A DNA stretch of 50,563 bases. Origin: DSWT01 sp035415725. Its GTDB lineage: Bacteria; Chloroflexota; Anaerolineae; B4-G1; SLSP01. Each line of letters starts with the position of its first letter. Positions within the stretch are counted from its first letter, which is position 1. The position numbers and the translations under genes are program-made. The notes beneath the pieces were generated by a model that worked only from the letters and a program-made list of their open reading frames with translations, made no database searches and was not told where the DNA came from. Positions 8,710-17,125 of this stretch are shown piece after piece. The stretch is from the NCBI GenBank assembly GCA_035415725.1, contig DAOOGN010000016.1, positions 1-50,563 of the forward strand. The letters are read 5' to 3'.

Positions 8710-11196
8710 ATGATGCGTTTTGATCGTTTTACCGAGCGTGCCCAAGAGGCAGCCCAGCGGGCCGTCGAATTGATGACACGCTATGGTCACAGTCAGGTGG
8801 ATGTGGAACACCTGCTCATGGCCTTGATTCAACAACAACAAGGTACCGTCCCGGCGCTGTTGGTGGAAATGGGCGCCAATCCAGGACAGCTATCCGAAGC
8901 CCTGGATGTGATTTTGCGCCAGACTTCCCGCCCCGGCATTTACGGCGCTGGCGGGGGACAGCAAGTTTTTATCACCCCGCGCGTCAAGCGGGTTCTGGAT
9001 CTCAGTCAGGAAGAGGTGACGACGCTCAAAGATGAGTACATCTCCACCGAGCACTTGTTCCTGGCGATCACGTTGGAACGCAATACGGCAGTCGCCCGCC
9101 TGCTGGCGGAAAACAACATCACCCACGAGCGCACGATGGAAGTCGTGCAGAAGATGCGCGGAGGCCAGCGGTTGACCAGTCCCCAGGCCGAAGAGCAATA
9201 CCGCGTGTTGGCGCGGTTTAGCCGGGATCTCACGCAGATGGCGCGCGAGCGCAAACTCGATCCGGTGATCGGGCGCGACGAAGAAATTCAGCGGGTCATT
9301 CAGATTCTCGTGCGGCGCACCAAAAATAACCCCGTCCTCATTGGCGAAGCGGGCGTCGGCAAAACGGCCATCGTCGAAGGCCTGGCGCAAAAGATCGTCA
9401 GCGACGACGTGCCCGAAATCCTCAAAGGCAAACGCCTGCTGATGTTGGACCTGGGCGCGTTGGTCGCCGGGACGCGCTTCCGCGGTGAGTTCGAAGAACG
9501 ACTGAAGGCCATCCTCGAAGAAGTGCAGCGGGGCGAGGGAGAGATTGTGCTCTTCATCGACGAATTGCATACCGTCGTCGGCGCCGGGAACGCACAGGGC
9601 GCTTTGGATGCCTCGAACATGATCAAGCCGGCTCTGGCCCGTGGTGAATTACAGTGCATCGGGGCGACGACATTGGACGAATACCGGCAGTACATCGAAA
9701 AAGACGGCGCTTTGGAGCGCCGTTTTGCGCCGGTCTTCGTGGATGAGCCTTCGGTGGAAGACACGATTGCGATGTTGTTCGGCTTACGCGACCGCTACGA
9801 GGCCCATCACAAAGTGCGCATCTCCGACGAGGCGGTGATTGCGGCAGCGCGGCTGGCGCACCGTTACGTCACCGACCGACATCTCCCCGACAAGGCCATC
9901 GACATTATGGACGAAGCTGCGGCGCGCTTGCGCGTGGCGCTCTTCACCCTGCCGCCGGACCTCAAACAGATGGAAGCCGAGATCAACCGCTTGCGCGTCG
10001 AAGAAGAAGCGGCGGGCAACATGCGTGACTACGAGCGCGCTGCCGAGGTGAAAACCCAGCGTCTGCGTCAGGAGCAGGATTTCACGGCGAAACGCGAGGA
10101 ATGGTTGAGCCGTCACCAGCTCGACGAACTGGTTGAAGCGCAGGATATCGCCGCCGTTGTCTCGGCGTGGACCGGCATCCCGGTCTACCAGGTCCTGGAG
10201 AAAGAAGCCGATAAGCTACTGCGGATGGAAGAAGCCGTCCGGCAGCGCATCATCGGACAGGACGAAGCTATCGGCGCCATCGCCGACGCTATTCGGCGGG
10301 CGCGCGCCGGACTGAAGGACCCGCGTCGTCCCATCGGCAGCTTCCTGTTTCTGGGTGCTTCCGGCGTCGGGAAAACCGAAACGGCCAAGGCCCTGGCGGC
10401 CTTCCTCTTTGACGACGAAGATGCCCTGTTGCGCATCGATATGAGCGAATACCGCGAGGCGCACACGGTCTCACGGCTTTTCGGTGCGCCGCCGGGTTAC
10501 GTAGGTTACGATCAGGGCGGACAGTTGACCGAAGCGGTGCGGCGGCGCCCCTATCAGGTCGTGCTTTTCGACGAAGTGGAGAAAGCGCACCCTGACGTGT
10601 GGAACGCGTTATTGCAAATTCTCGACGAAGGCCGGTTGACCGATGGACAGGGGCGGGTCGTCGATTTCCGCAACACCGTCGTCATCATGACCTCGAATAT
10701 CGGCACAACGTATGGGAAGCGCGGCGGCGCCTTGGGTTTTGCCCGTGGCGACGACCAGCAAGATGAAGAAGCCCGCCGGCGGACGCTTGCCGCTCTTAAG
10801 GAAACGTTCCGCCCGGAGTTCATCAACCGGGTGGATGAAATCATCATTTTTGCGAATCTGACACTGGAGGACGTGACGCGCATTGTCGACCTGCAAATGC
10901 AGGAAGTGCAGTCGCGGCTTGCCGAGTACGATCTGCACGTCACGTTGACGCCGGAGGCCAAGCAGTGGCTGGCCGAGCAGGGTTTCGATCCCCAGTTTGG
11001 AGCGCGTCCACTGCGGCGGGTGATCCAGCGTTATGTCGAAAGTCCACTGAGTGTGCAAATCTTGCGCGGTAATTTCGGCGCCGGTACGCATATCCGGGTC
11101 GATGTGGGTGACGAAGGGCTGAAGTTTGCGGCAGAAGCTCCTGCGCCCTTCCCCGCCCTTGTGCCGGCGCCCGAAGTGCAAGAGGTGGAAAGCTGA
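8710..11196 (+). CDS. clpC: ClpC-type AAA+ chaperone, ATP-binding subunit of Clp protease
   Basis: This Hsp100 unfoldase feeds substrates to ClpP or disaggregates them. A double Clp_N domain (residues 1-150) is followed by AAA-1 with Walker A GEAGVGKT and Walker B VLFIDELHT, a short middle region with a UVR-like helix (RDYERAAEVKTQRLRQEQ), then AAA-2 with GASGVGKT and VVLFDEVEKAHPD. The short middle region separates it from ClpB, whose coiled coil is over 100 residues. The C-terminal D2-small domain has the usual FGARPLRRVIQRYVE. The start is ATG 8710 or 8713 after a weak GAGGT overlapping the rnc stop. Confidence 0.93.
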   Translation: MMRFDRFTERAQEAAQRAVELMTRYGHSQVDVEHLLMALIQQQQGTVPALLVEMGANPGQLSEALDVILRQTSRPGIYGAGGGQQVFITPRVKRVLDLSQEEVTTLKDEYISTEHLFLAITLERNTAVARLLAENNITHERTMEVVQKMRGGQRLTSPQAEEQYRVLARFSRDLTQMARERKLDPVIGRDEEIQRVIQILVRRTKNNPVLIGEAGVGKTAIVEGLAQKIVSDDVPEILKGKRLLMLDLGALVAGTRFRGEFEERLKAILEEVQRGEGEIVLFIDELHTVVGAGNAQGALDASNMIKPALARGELQCIGATTLDEYRQYIEKDGALERRFAPVFVDEPSVEDTIAMLFGLRDRYEAHHKVRISDEAVIAAARLAHRYVTDRHLPDKAIDIMDEAAARLRVALFTLPPDLKQMEAEINRLRVEEEAAGNMRDYERAAEVKTQRLRQEQDFTAKREEWLSRHQLDELVEAQDIAAVVSAWTGIPVYQVLEKEADKLLRMEEAVRQRIIGQDEAIGAIADAIRRARAGLKDPRRPIGSFLFLGASGVGKTETAKALAAFLFDDEDALLRIDMSEYREAHTVSRLFGAPPGYVGYDQGGQLTEAVRRRPYQVVLFDEVEKAHPDVWNALLQILDEGRLTDGQGRVVDFRNTVVIMTSNIGTTYGKRGGALGFARGDDQQDEEARRRTLAALKETFRPEFINRVDEIIIFANLTLEDVTRIVDLQMQEVQSRLAEYDLHVTLTPEAKQWLAEQGFDPQFGARPLRRVIQRYVESPLSVQILRGNFGAGTHIRVDVGDEGLKFAAEAPAPFPALVPAPEVQEVES

Positions 11197-11310
11197 TGAT
11201 GTGACATCAAAAAAGGAGGTGATGCCCCCGACCTTACACAAAAATGCGAGAGGACTTAGTTTGGCTGTGTGTTTACTTACTAACTTTTGCTAAAAACAGG
11301 AGGATTACTA

Positions 11311-12315
11311 ATGCGTAAAACCGTTTTGGCTCTACTGTCTGTGCTTTTGATCGCCGGTATGCTGCTGAGTGCCTGCGGTGGCGGTGGCGGTGGCGCTACC
11401 TACAAGATCGGCCTGGTCACCGACGTTGGACGGATCAATGACCGCAGCTTCAACCAGTCGGCATGGGAAGGCGTGCAACAAGCCGGTAAGGAACTCAATG
11501 CCGAAGTGAAGTACATCGAGACGACCGACGCCAAGGACTACGAAAACAACATCAAGCAGTTTGCGGATGAAGACTACAACCTGATCGTTACCGTCGGTTT
11601 TGCTCTGGGCGATGCCACCATCAAGATGGCGAAGGCATACCCGAAGATCAATTTCATTGGTGTAGACCAATCTCAGAGTGAGACGTTGCCGAACCTGGCC
11701 GGTCTGGTCTTCCATGAGGATCAGGCCGGTTATCTGGCCGGCGTTTTGGCCGCCTACCTGACCAAGAGCGGTACCATTGCTGCGGTGTTGGGTACTGACC
11801 TTGTTCCGCCGGTGGTGGCCTTCAATGAAGGGTACATAGCCGGCGCGAAGTCGGTTCGTCCTGATATCAAGGTCATTTCTACCTACCACCCCGGAGAAAT
11901 CAGCCAGGCGTTCACCGACCCCGAGTGGGGCGCGGCGACCGCGGCACAGGCGATTGACCAGGGCGCCGATGTGATCTTCGGCGCGGGTGGGATGACGGGC
12001 AATGGCGCTTTGGAAGAAACCGCGACGCATCCGGGGCTTTACTGCATCGGCGTGGACACCGATCAGTGGGAAACCGTGCCCGGCGCCCATGCCTGCCTGG
12101 TGTCCAGCGCGATGAAGATGATCACGCCGAGTATCGTCGAGCTGGCTAAACTGGCGAAGGAAGGCAAATTCCCGGGCGGCAACTATTATGGCGCTGCCGG
12201 GTTGGCGCCGTTCCATGACTTCGACAGCAAGATTCCTGATGATGTCAAGAAGAATCTGGAAGCTATCGACAAGGGCCTCAAGGACGGCTCCATCAAGACC
12301 GGCTACGGCCAGTAG
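11311..12315 (+). CDS. BMP/PnrA-type ABC substrate-binding lipoprotein
   Basis: This is a Med/BMP-family binding protein, a group that captures nucleosides or purines for an ABC importer. The start ATG 11311 follows AGGAGG, and the signal is typical of lipoproteins (MRKTVLALLSVLLIAGMLLSAC, lipobox LSAC, mature Cys about residue 22). The family body is clear: GLVTDVGRINDRSFNQSAWEG, then VGFALGD, LAGLVFHEDQAGYLAG and GADVIFGAGG. At 334 aa it is of normal length. No ATPase or permease lies next to it. A terminator follows directly, so it is transcribed strongly and perhaps alone, which is common for abundant binding proteins. Confidence 0.92.
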   Translation: MRKTVLALLSVLLIAGMLLSACGGGGGGATYKIGLVTDVGRINDRSFNQSAWEGVQQAGKELNAEVKYIETTDAKDYENNIKQFADEDYNLIVTVGFALGDATIKMAKAYPKINFIGVDQSQSETLPNLAGLVFHEDQAGYLAGVLAAYLTKSGTIAAVLGTDLVPPVVAFNEGYIAGAKSVRPDIKVISTYHPGEISQAFTDPEWGAATAAQAIDQGADVIFGAGGMTGNGALEETATHPGLYCIGVDTDQWETVPGAHACLVSSAMKMITPSIVELAKLAKEGKFPGGNYYGAAGLAPFHDFDSKIPDDVKKNLEAIDKGLKDGSIKTGYGQ

Positions 12316-12329
12316 AATTTGGGTGTGGA

Positions 12330-12364
12330 GGGGAAGGTGTGGGTACACCTTCCCCTTTTGTTGT
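12330..12364 (+). terminator. Intrinsic terminator after the BMP gene
   Basis: An 11-bp perfect stem (GGGGAAGGTGT, 12330-12340, with ACACCTTCCCC, 12345-12355) closes a GGGT loop and is followed by TTTTGTTGT. It sits only 18 bp before the next start codon, so the kinase gene would depend on read-through. Confidence 0.85.
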
Positions 12365-12381
12365 GGTGAGGGAGGATAATT

Positions 12382-13515
12382 TTGCCTGCGCTGGTGGCGG
12401 TTGCCGAAGAGTTTGATTTTGGTGGTGAAGTGCTCGACGTTCAACGTTACGGTTCGGGCAACGTGAATGATACTTTCCTCGTCACCTTAGACTCCGGTCC
12501 TTATGGAAAAGCTATTCTCCAACGGGTCAATCAACAAGTCTTCCATCGCCCCGAGTTGATCATCCTCAATATGCGCGCTTTTATGGATTATCTGCGCCGC
12601 GAGATGGAACAGTCTGCTGAGCTGCCAGAACGTCGCTGGGAAACGCCGGACATTATTGCTTCCAAAGGGGGCGCAGATTATTTCGTGGATGCGGAACAAG
12701 GTTTTTGGCGTGCCACGACCTTTGTTGAAGGCGCACAAACCTATGACACGATCCAGAGTTACCGCCATGCCGCCGAAGTCGGCTACGCGCTTGGCAGATT
12801 TCATCGTCTTCTCAGTGCTCTTCCCGTAGAAAAGCTGTACGATACCCTGGAAGGATTTCATATCACCCCGCGGTATTTAGCCCATTATGATGAAGTTCTT
12901 GCCAGAGACGGCTACAAATCGTCGCCGGAGGTGCGTTATGCCCTGAATTTCGTGGCGCAACGCCGGGGATGGGCCTCTGTCCTGGAAGATGCCGTCGCGC
13001 GCCGTGAATTAACGATCCGTCCGATTCACGGCGATCCTAAGGTGAACAATATCATGATTGACGACATCACCGGGCAGGCCGTCAGCATGGTGGATTTGGA
13101 CACGGTGAAACCGGGGCTGGTGCATTACGATATTGGGGACTGTCTGCGCTCGTGTTGCAATCCTCTGGGTGAGGAGACCTGCGCTCTTGACGAGGTAAGA
13201 TTTGAAACCGACTTATGCCAGACGATTTTGGAGGGGTATCTTTCTCAGGCGCAGCCATTCTTGAACCGCCATGACTACGAGTATCTCTATGCTGCCGTCC
13301 ACCTGATTGCGTTCGAGTTAGGACTGCGGTTTTTCACCGACTACCTGGAAGGCAACGTGTATTTCAGGACGCAAGATGCGGAGCACAACCTACGCCGGGC
13401 GCTGGTCCAGTTCCGGCTCACAGAGAGTATTGAGAGGCAAGCCGACGCCATTCAGATGATTATTAACGATCAGCAATTATCTTCAGCGATTATCTATAGG
13501 GGAATTCCACATTAA
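12382..13515 (+). CDS. APH-fold phosphotransferase, N-acetylhexosamine 1-kinase (NahK)-like
   Basis: It belongs to the aminoglycoside phosphotransferase/choline-kinase fold, closest in style to NahK-type kinases that phosphorylate N-acetylhexosamines at C1. The catalytic loop IRPIHGDPKVNNIMID (about residue 212) gives the Brenner HGD...N, and VSMVDLDTVKPG (about 235) gives the metal-binding Asp. An N-terminal nucleotide-binding stretch GSGNVNDTFLV matches NahK relatives. It starts with TTG at 12382 behind GGGAGGA, which fits the reading frame best, and is 377 aa. The substrate is inferred from family resemblance only. Confidence 0.75.
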   Translation: MPALVAVAEEFDFGGEVLDVQRYGSGNVNDTFLVTLDSGPYGKAILQRVNQQVFHRPELIILNMRAFMDYLRREMEQSAELPERRWETPDIIASKGGADYFVDAEQGFWRATTFVEGAQTYDTIQSYRHAAEVGYALGRFHRLLSALPVEKLYDTLEGFHITPRYLAHYDEVLARDGYKSSPEVRYALNFVAQRRGWASVLEDAVARRELTIRPIHGDPKVNNIMIDDITGQAVSMVDLDTVKPGLVHYDIGDCLRSCCNPLGEETCALDEVRFETDLCQTILEGYLSQAQPFLNRHDYEYLYAAVHLIAFELGLRFFTDYLEGNVYFRTQDAEHNLRRALVQFRLTESIERQADAIQMIINDQQLSSAIIYRGIPH

Positions 13516-13571
13516 CTGGCGTTCACCAGCGGTGGAATGAAAACTTTTCACCACGAAGGGCACAAAGAATT
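13516..13571 (+). repeat. Dispersed repeat ending at MITE copy B
   Basis: The segment 13532-13571 (GGTGGAATGAAAACTTTTC then ACCACGAAGGGCACAAAG) is nearly repeated at the far end of the window, 50509-50563. It abuts the MITE terminal repeat. Confidence 0.7.
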
Positions 13572-13825
13572 GTAACTATTCAGCCACCTTTGCCAGGTGG
13601 CGAACGGGACTTTGGGGAGGGCACATAATAGGTTACCCCTTCGGCAGGTGCTGACCCTCTCATCCCCCAACCCCCTCCCAAAATCCCCCTTCCTGAGGGG
13701 AAGGGGGGCAGGGGGGATGGGCTTATAGAAATGTCATACAGAAGCACCTGGCCTACCAAAGTCTACGCCAAACCTGGTATAGGGAATAAGTTGGCTTCGT
13801 CAGGTTTACTAGCCTGAATAGATAC
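13572..13825 (+). mobile_element. MITE-like element, copy B (254 bp)
   Basis: The element begins GTAACTATTCAGCC and ends with the inverse of GTATCTATTCAGGC, giving about 14-bp imperfect terminal inverted repeats. The interior has a C-rich/G-rich hairpin (CCCCTTCC/GGAAGGGG area) and shares most of its length with copies C (17241), E (26113, inverted), D (22270, inverted) and G (47750). No open frame is present. It ends about 30 bp before the probable riboswitch. Confidence 0.8.
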
Positions 13826-13854
13826 AGGAAAAGTACAACCTTTTAACATAGCGT

Positions 13855-13990
13855 TTCCGAGTCTCATCACCTACGGGCCATAGGTCTATGGTCTTGAGAC
13901 CGTTAGGGTGCAGGGGGAAACGACTGCGCCTCCCGTGCTTGGAAAGGAAATGCGCTGTGCTCGATATTCCTGTGCGGGCTATCGAGGGTG
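13855..13990 (+). promoter_or_regulatory. Probable molybdenum/tungsten cofactor (Moco/Tuco) riboswitch
   Basis: The leader of the tungstate transporter operon contains CCGAGTCTCATCACC at the 5' side, a long hairpin region, GGGGGAAACGACTGCGCC, then CTCCCGTGCTTGGAAAGG and a 3' stem CTCGAT/ATCGAG (13970-13986). These blocks match my memory of the Moco RNA motif, which senses molybdenum or tungsten cofactor upstream of Mo/W uptake and Moco-enzyme genes. An intrinsic terminator follows at once, and the first genes downstream are tupBCA. The identification rests on remembered conserved blocks plus context, not on a covariance search. Confidence 0.62.
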
Positions 13991-13992
13991 CA

Positions 13993-14022
13993 ACGGCGTC
14001 CTTTCGGGGATGCCGTTTTTTT
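13993..14022 (+). terminator. Attenuator terminator of the riboswitch
   Basis: A 9-bp stem (ACGGCGTCC with GGATGCCGT, one G-T pair) with a 6-nt loop is followed by seven T residues. It lies between the aptamer-like leader and tupB, more than 300 bp before the gene, as expected for transcription attenuation. Confidence 0.85.
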
Positions 14023-14161
14023 GTCCAGAGGTCAACATCAATCGGCGGTTGAATGAAAATCTCAACCGCAAATCACGCGAATCCCTGCTAATTTTTTAGA
14101 GATTCACGATATTCTAAAGGAATCTCCATGCGGGACTCCACACCAACGAGAGCCAAAATTC

Positions 14162-14316
14162 AGGCTACAGAGAACCCAGCGTCCTCAGAGTTTTTTTCTC
14201 CTTGTGATCTCTGGGTACTCGGTGGCTATCTGGAGAGGAGAACCGCCATTGAGGCTACAGAGAACGCCAAGTCCTCGAAGTTTTTTCTCTGTGATCTCTG
14301 GGTACTCGGTGGCTAT
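14162..14316 (+). repeat. Tandem repeat of a 65-68 bp unit upstream of tupB
   Basis: Unit 1 (14162-14229) and unit 2 (14252-14316) share AGGCTACAGAGAAC...GTCCTC...GTGATCTCTGGGTACTCG and GTGGCTAT. Each unit is itself partly palindromic (ACAGAGAAC against the GTGATCTCTG side). It belongs to the general class of CAGAGAAC...GTTCTCTG intergenic repeats also seen at 34928-35000 and 38013-38063. It sits in the long leader between attenuator and gene. Confidence 0.75.
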
Positions 14317-14341
14317 TTTGAAAGGAGTCAAAAAAGCGCGT

Positions 14342-15049
14342 ATGGAAGTTGTGTGGGCCGGATTGATTGAGGGTCTGCGGATGTTGTTCTCCGGGGATGC
14401 CTATCTGTGGGAAATCATCGGCCTTTCGGCGCGGGTCAGCGGGGCGGCGCTGCTGATCAGCGCCCTGTTGGGCATCCCCTTGGGCGCGCTCCTCGGCCTG
14501 ACGCATTTTCCGGGGCGGCGCGTTGTCCAGGCATTGGTCTACACTGGCATGGGCTTTCCCCCGGTCGTGATCGGGCTGGCAGTCTATCTATTGCTCTCCC
14601 GCAACGGCATCCTGGGGCCGCTGAACTGGCCCTGGATTCCGCAACTCTTCACTGTCTCCGCGATGGTCCTGGCGCAGGTGATCATCGCTATACCGCTGGT
14701 CATCGGCTATACGATGGCCGCCGTCTCCGACGTGGATCCGAACCTGCGGCTGCAACTCCGCGCCCTAGGCGCCACGCGCCGCCAGGCCACCTGGACGGTG
14801 CTGCAAGAAGCGCGCCAGGGCGTGATCGTGGCGCTGGTAGGCGGGCTGGGCAGCATCATCTCGGAAGTCGGCGCGGTGATGATGGTCGGCGGCAACATCG
14901 AGCACGCGACGCGCGTCCTGACGACGGCGATTATGCTGGAGACCCGTCGGGGAAACTTCGATTTCGCCATCGGCCTGGCGCTGGTGTTGCTGGGACTGGC
15001 ATTCCTGACAAATCTGACCGTGGCGCAGTTCCAGAGGAAGGGCCAATGA
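14342..15049 (+). CDS. tupB: Tungstate ABC transporter permease
   Basis: This inner-membrane permease forms the channel of the Tup importer. Several hydrophobic segments surround the cytoplasmic EAA-type loop (LRALGATRRQATWTVLQEAR, about residue 140) that docks with the ATPase. GLGSIISEVGAVMMVGGN is characteristic of TupB/WtpB-like permeases. The ATG at 14342 is chosen because upstream sequence is repeat DNA; an AAAGGAG lies 14 nt before it, a long spacing, and TTG 14318 is an alternative. The gene overlaps tupC by ATGA. At 235 aa it has the typical length. Confidence 0.87.
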   Translation: MEVVWAGLIEGLRMLFSGDAYLWEIIGLSARVSGAALLISALLGIPLGALLGLTHFPGRRVVQALVYTGMGFPPVVIGLAVYLLLSRNGILGPLNWPWIPQLFTVSAMVLAQVIIAIPLVIGYTMAAVSDVDPNLRLQLRALGATRRQATWTVLQEARQGVIVALVGGLGSIISEVGAVMMVGGNIEHATRVLTTAIMLETRRGNFDFAIGLALVLLGLAFLTNLTVAQFQRKGQ

Positions 15050-15777
15050 GTGACACGCCATTGTTCGAACTACACCAGGTGAGCAAGTCCTACGAGGGGC
15101 GCACGGTGCTTGCCGTGGAGGCGTTGGACATCCGGCGTGGTGAGATTCTGGGGATTGTCGGCCCCAGCGGAGCGGGGAAGTCTACCCTCTTGCGGTTGCT
15201 CAACTTTCTGGAACCCCCCGACGGCGGCATCTTGAAATATCGCGGCCATGCTCTTCAGCCGGGGGCCGTCCCGCTGGAGTTGCGCCGTGAAGTGACGACA
15301 GTGTTCCAGCGCTCGGCCCTGCTCTCTACCACCGTCCGCCGCAACGTCGAATACGGTCTGCGGCTGCGCGGCGAGCGCGATAGCCGGGCTGCCATTGAAA
15401 AGGTGCTCGACCGACTGGGTCTGACGGCGCTGGCCCACGCCTCAGCGCGCACGCTTTCCGGGGGCGAAGCGCAGCGGGTGGCGCTGGCGCGCGCGATTGT
15501 GCTGCACCCCACCGTCCTGCTGCTCGATGAGCCGACGGCCAACCTCGATCCTTACAACGTCGGGCTGATCGAAACCGTCGTCGCCGAGCTGAACCACGAG
15601 CAGGAGTGCACGGTGGTGCTGGTGACGCACAACGTCTTCCAGGCGCACCGCCTGGCGCACCGCGTGGCGCTCCTGCTGGGGGGGAACATCGTCGAAATCG
15701 CCGACACGCCAACGTTCTTTGAATCACCCTGCGACCCGCGCACGTCTGCGTTTGTCAAGGGTGAGATGGTGTATTGA
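15046..15777 (+). CDS. tupC: Tungstate ABC transporter ATP-binding protein
   Basis: This ATPase powers the Tup importer. It has Walker A GPSGAGKST (about 41-49), the Q-loop TVFQRSALL, the ABC signature LSGGEAQRV, Walker B VLLLDEPT and the switch His in VLVTHN. The ATG at 15046 overlaps the tupB stop (ATGA), showing translational coupling. At 243 aa it is a compact ATPase without the C-terminal molybdate-binding TOBE domain of ModC, as expected for TupC. Confidence 0.92.
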   Translation: MSDTPLFELHQVSKSYEGRTVLAVEALDIRRGEILGIVGPSGAGKSTLLRLLNFLEPPDGGILKYRGHALQPGAVPLELRREVTTVFQRSALLSTTVRRNVEYGLRLRGERDSRAAIEKVLDRLGLTALAHASARTLSGGEAQRVALARAIVLHPTVLLLDEPTANLDPYNVGLIETVVAELNHEQECTVVLVTHNVFQAHRLAHRVALLLGGNIVEIADTPTFFESPCDPRTSAFVKGEMVY

Positions 15778-15804
15778 ATTCCATATTACATTTCAGGAGG
15801 AGCT

Positions 15805-17067
15805 ATGTTGACAAAATCGTTCGCATGCAAAGTTGTTTTAGGATGGGCCGTTTTGGCCATGGTGCTGGTGGCCTGTACGTCGCCGACGGCGACGCCCACA
15901 GCAGAACCGACTGCCGCCCCGACCTCGACGCCGGAGCCGCAGAAGCTGATTCTGGCGACCACGACCAGCACGTATGACTCCGGGCTGTTGGATTACATCT
16001 TGCCCGACTTCGAGAAGGCGTATAACGCCAAAGTGGAAGTCGTCTCGCTGGGAACCGGCCAGGCCATCCAGCTTGGCAAGGACGGCGACGCCGACGTCCT
16101 GCTGGTTCACGCCCGTAGCCAGGAAGACGCTTTCATGGCCGAAGGGCACGGCACACGCCGCGAAGACGTGATGTACAATGATTTCATCATCGTCGGCCCG
16201 GCCGATGACCCGGCAGGCATCAAAGGGATGCGGAAGGCGACGCGTGCGCTGGAGACGCTGGCGACGGCGCAGGCCACGTTTATCTCGCGCGGCGACGATT
16301 CCGGCACGCACGTCAAGGAGAAAGCCTTGTGGAAAGAGGCCGGCATCGAGCCATCCGGCGACTGGTACGTTTCTGCCGGCCAGGGCATGGGCGCCGTGCT
16401 CACCATGGCGGACGAGCAGCAGGCGTACACCCTCAGCGACCGGGCGACCTACCTGGCGATGACGCTGGAAGGGTTGAAACTGGAAATCATGGTAGAGGGC
16501 GACCCGCTGTTGTTCAATCCCTACGGCGTCCTGGCGGTCAACCCGGCGAAGAATCCGAACATCAAAGGCGAGCTGGCGAACCAGTTCATTGACTGGATCA
16601 TTTCTGTGCCGGTGCAGGAAAAGATTGGGACCTTCGGCATGGACAAATTTGGCATGCCGCTCTTCGTCCCCGACTCCCAGCCCTGGCGCGATGCACAGGC
16701 TGCTGCTGCCGGCAACGCCGCACTGCGGATCACCGGCAAGGTTGCCCAGGAAATGGGCTGGACAGAGGAAGAACTCAAGGCCATGCAGACAATGGATGTG
16801 GAGATGGAAAACAGCCAGGGGGAGAAAGAAACCTACACCGGCGTACCCTTCACCATCTTGTTGACGTTGGCCGCGCCCCAGAGCGACGCTACCACCCTCG
16901 TGTTGGTGGCCGACGATGGCTATACCGTCGAGATTCCGCTGGCCGACGTGCAGGCTTGCGCAAACTGCATCGTGTCGTTCCGCGCGGAAGGTGGCTTCAC
17001 CTCGCGGATGCCCGGCCTCGCCAAGAATACCAATGTCAAGGGCCTCATCGAAATCCAGGTCAAGTAA
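15805..17067 (+). CDS. tupA: Tungstate-binding lipoprotein TupA with an extra C-terminal SUOX-like domain
   Basis: This is the binding protein of the Tup importer, anchored outside the membrane as a lipoprotein (lipobox LVAC, then a Pro/Thr linker). The TupA core spans about 47-300: ILATTTSTYDSGLLDYILPDFE, then VVSLGTGQAI, DVLLVHA, FISRGDDSGTH and NPYGVLAVNP, matching the TupA/WtpA oxyanion pocket. Residues about 308-420 form an additional domain (LRITGKVAQ ... YTGVPFTILL ... DDGYTVEIPLADVQACANC ... MPGL). It resembles the oxidoreductase molybdopterin-binding (sulfite-oxidase) fold in reduced form and repeats in the binding protein at 24399-25934. The start follows AGGAGG. The gene is 28 bp after tupC. 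Confidence 0.9.
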   Translation: MLTKSFACKVVLGWAVLAMVLVACTSPTATPTAEPTAAPTSTPEPQKLILATTTSTYDSGLLDYILPDFEKAYNAKVEVVSLGTGQAIQLGKDGDADVLLVHARSQEDAFMAEGHGTRREDVMYNDFIIVGPADDPAGIKGMRKATRALETLATAQATFISRGDDSGTHVKEKALWKEAGIEPSGDWYVSAGQGMGAVLTMADEQQAYTLSDRATYLAMTLEGLKLEIMVEGDPLLFNPYGVLAVNPAKNPNIKGELANQFIDWIISVPVQEKIGTFGMDKFGMPLFVPDSQPWRDAQAAAAGNAALRITGKVAQEMGWTEEELKAMQTMDVEMENSQGEKETYTGVPFTILLTLAAPQSDATTLVLVADDGYTVEIPLADVQACANCIVSFRAEGGFTSRMPGLAKNTNVKGLIEIQVK

Positions 17068-17097
17068 TCCGACCAAAGTCTAGAGGGTAGATAAGCC

Positions 17098-17125
17098 AAA
17101 GCCCCACTCTACGCAGTGGGGCTTT
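17098..17125 (+). terminator. Intrinsic terminator of the tup operon
   Basis: A perfect 11-bp stem, AAAGCCCCACT with AGTGGGGCTTT, closes a 6-nt loop and ends in CTTTG. It lies 30 bp after the tupA stop. The symmetric A/T flanks would let it work on both strands. Confidence 0.88.

Noticed and set aside
11222..11293. A 23-codon frame right after AAGGAGGTG between clpC and the BMP gene
   Set aside because: The Shine-Dalgarno is only 2 nt from its ATG, and the peptide has no distinctive features. It could be a leader peptide, but support is too thin to list.
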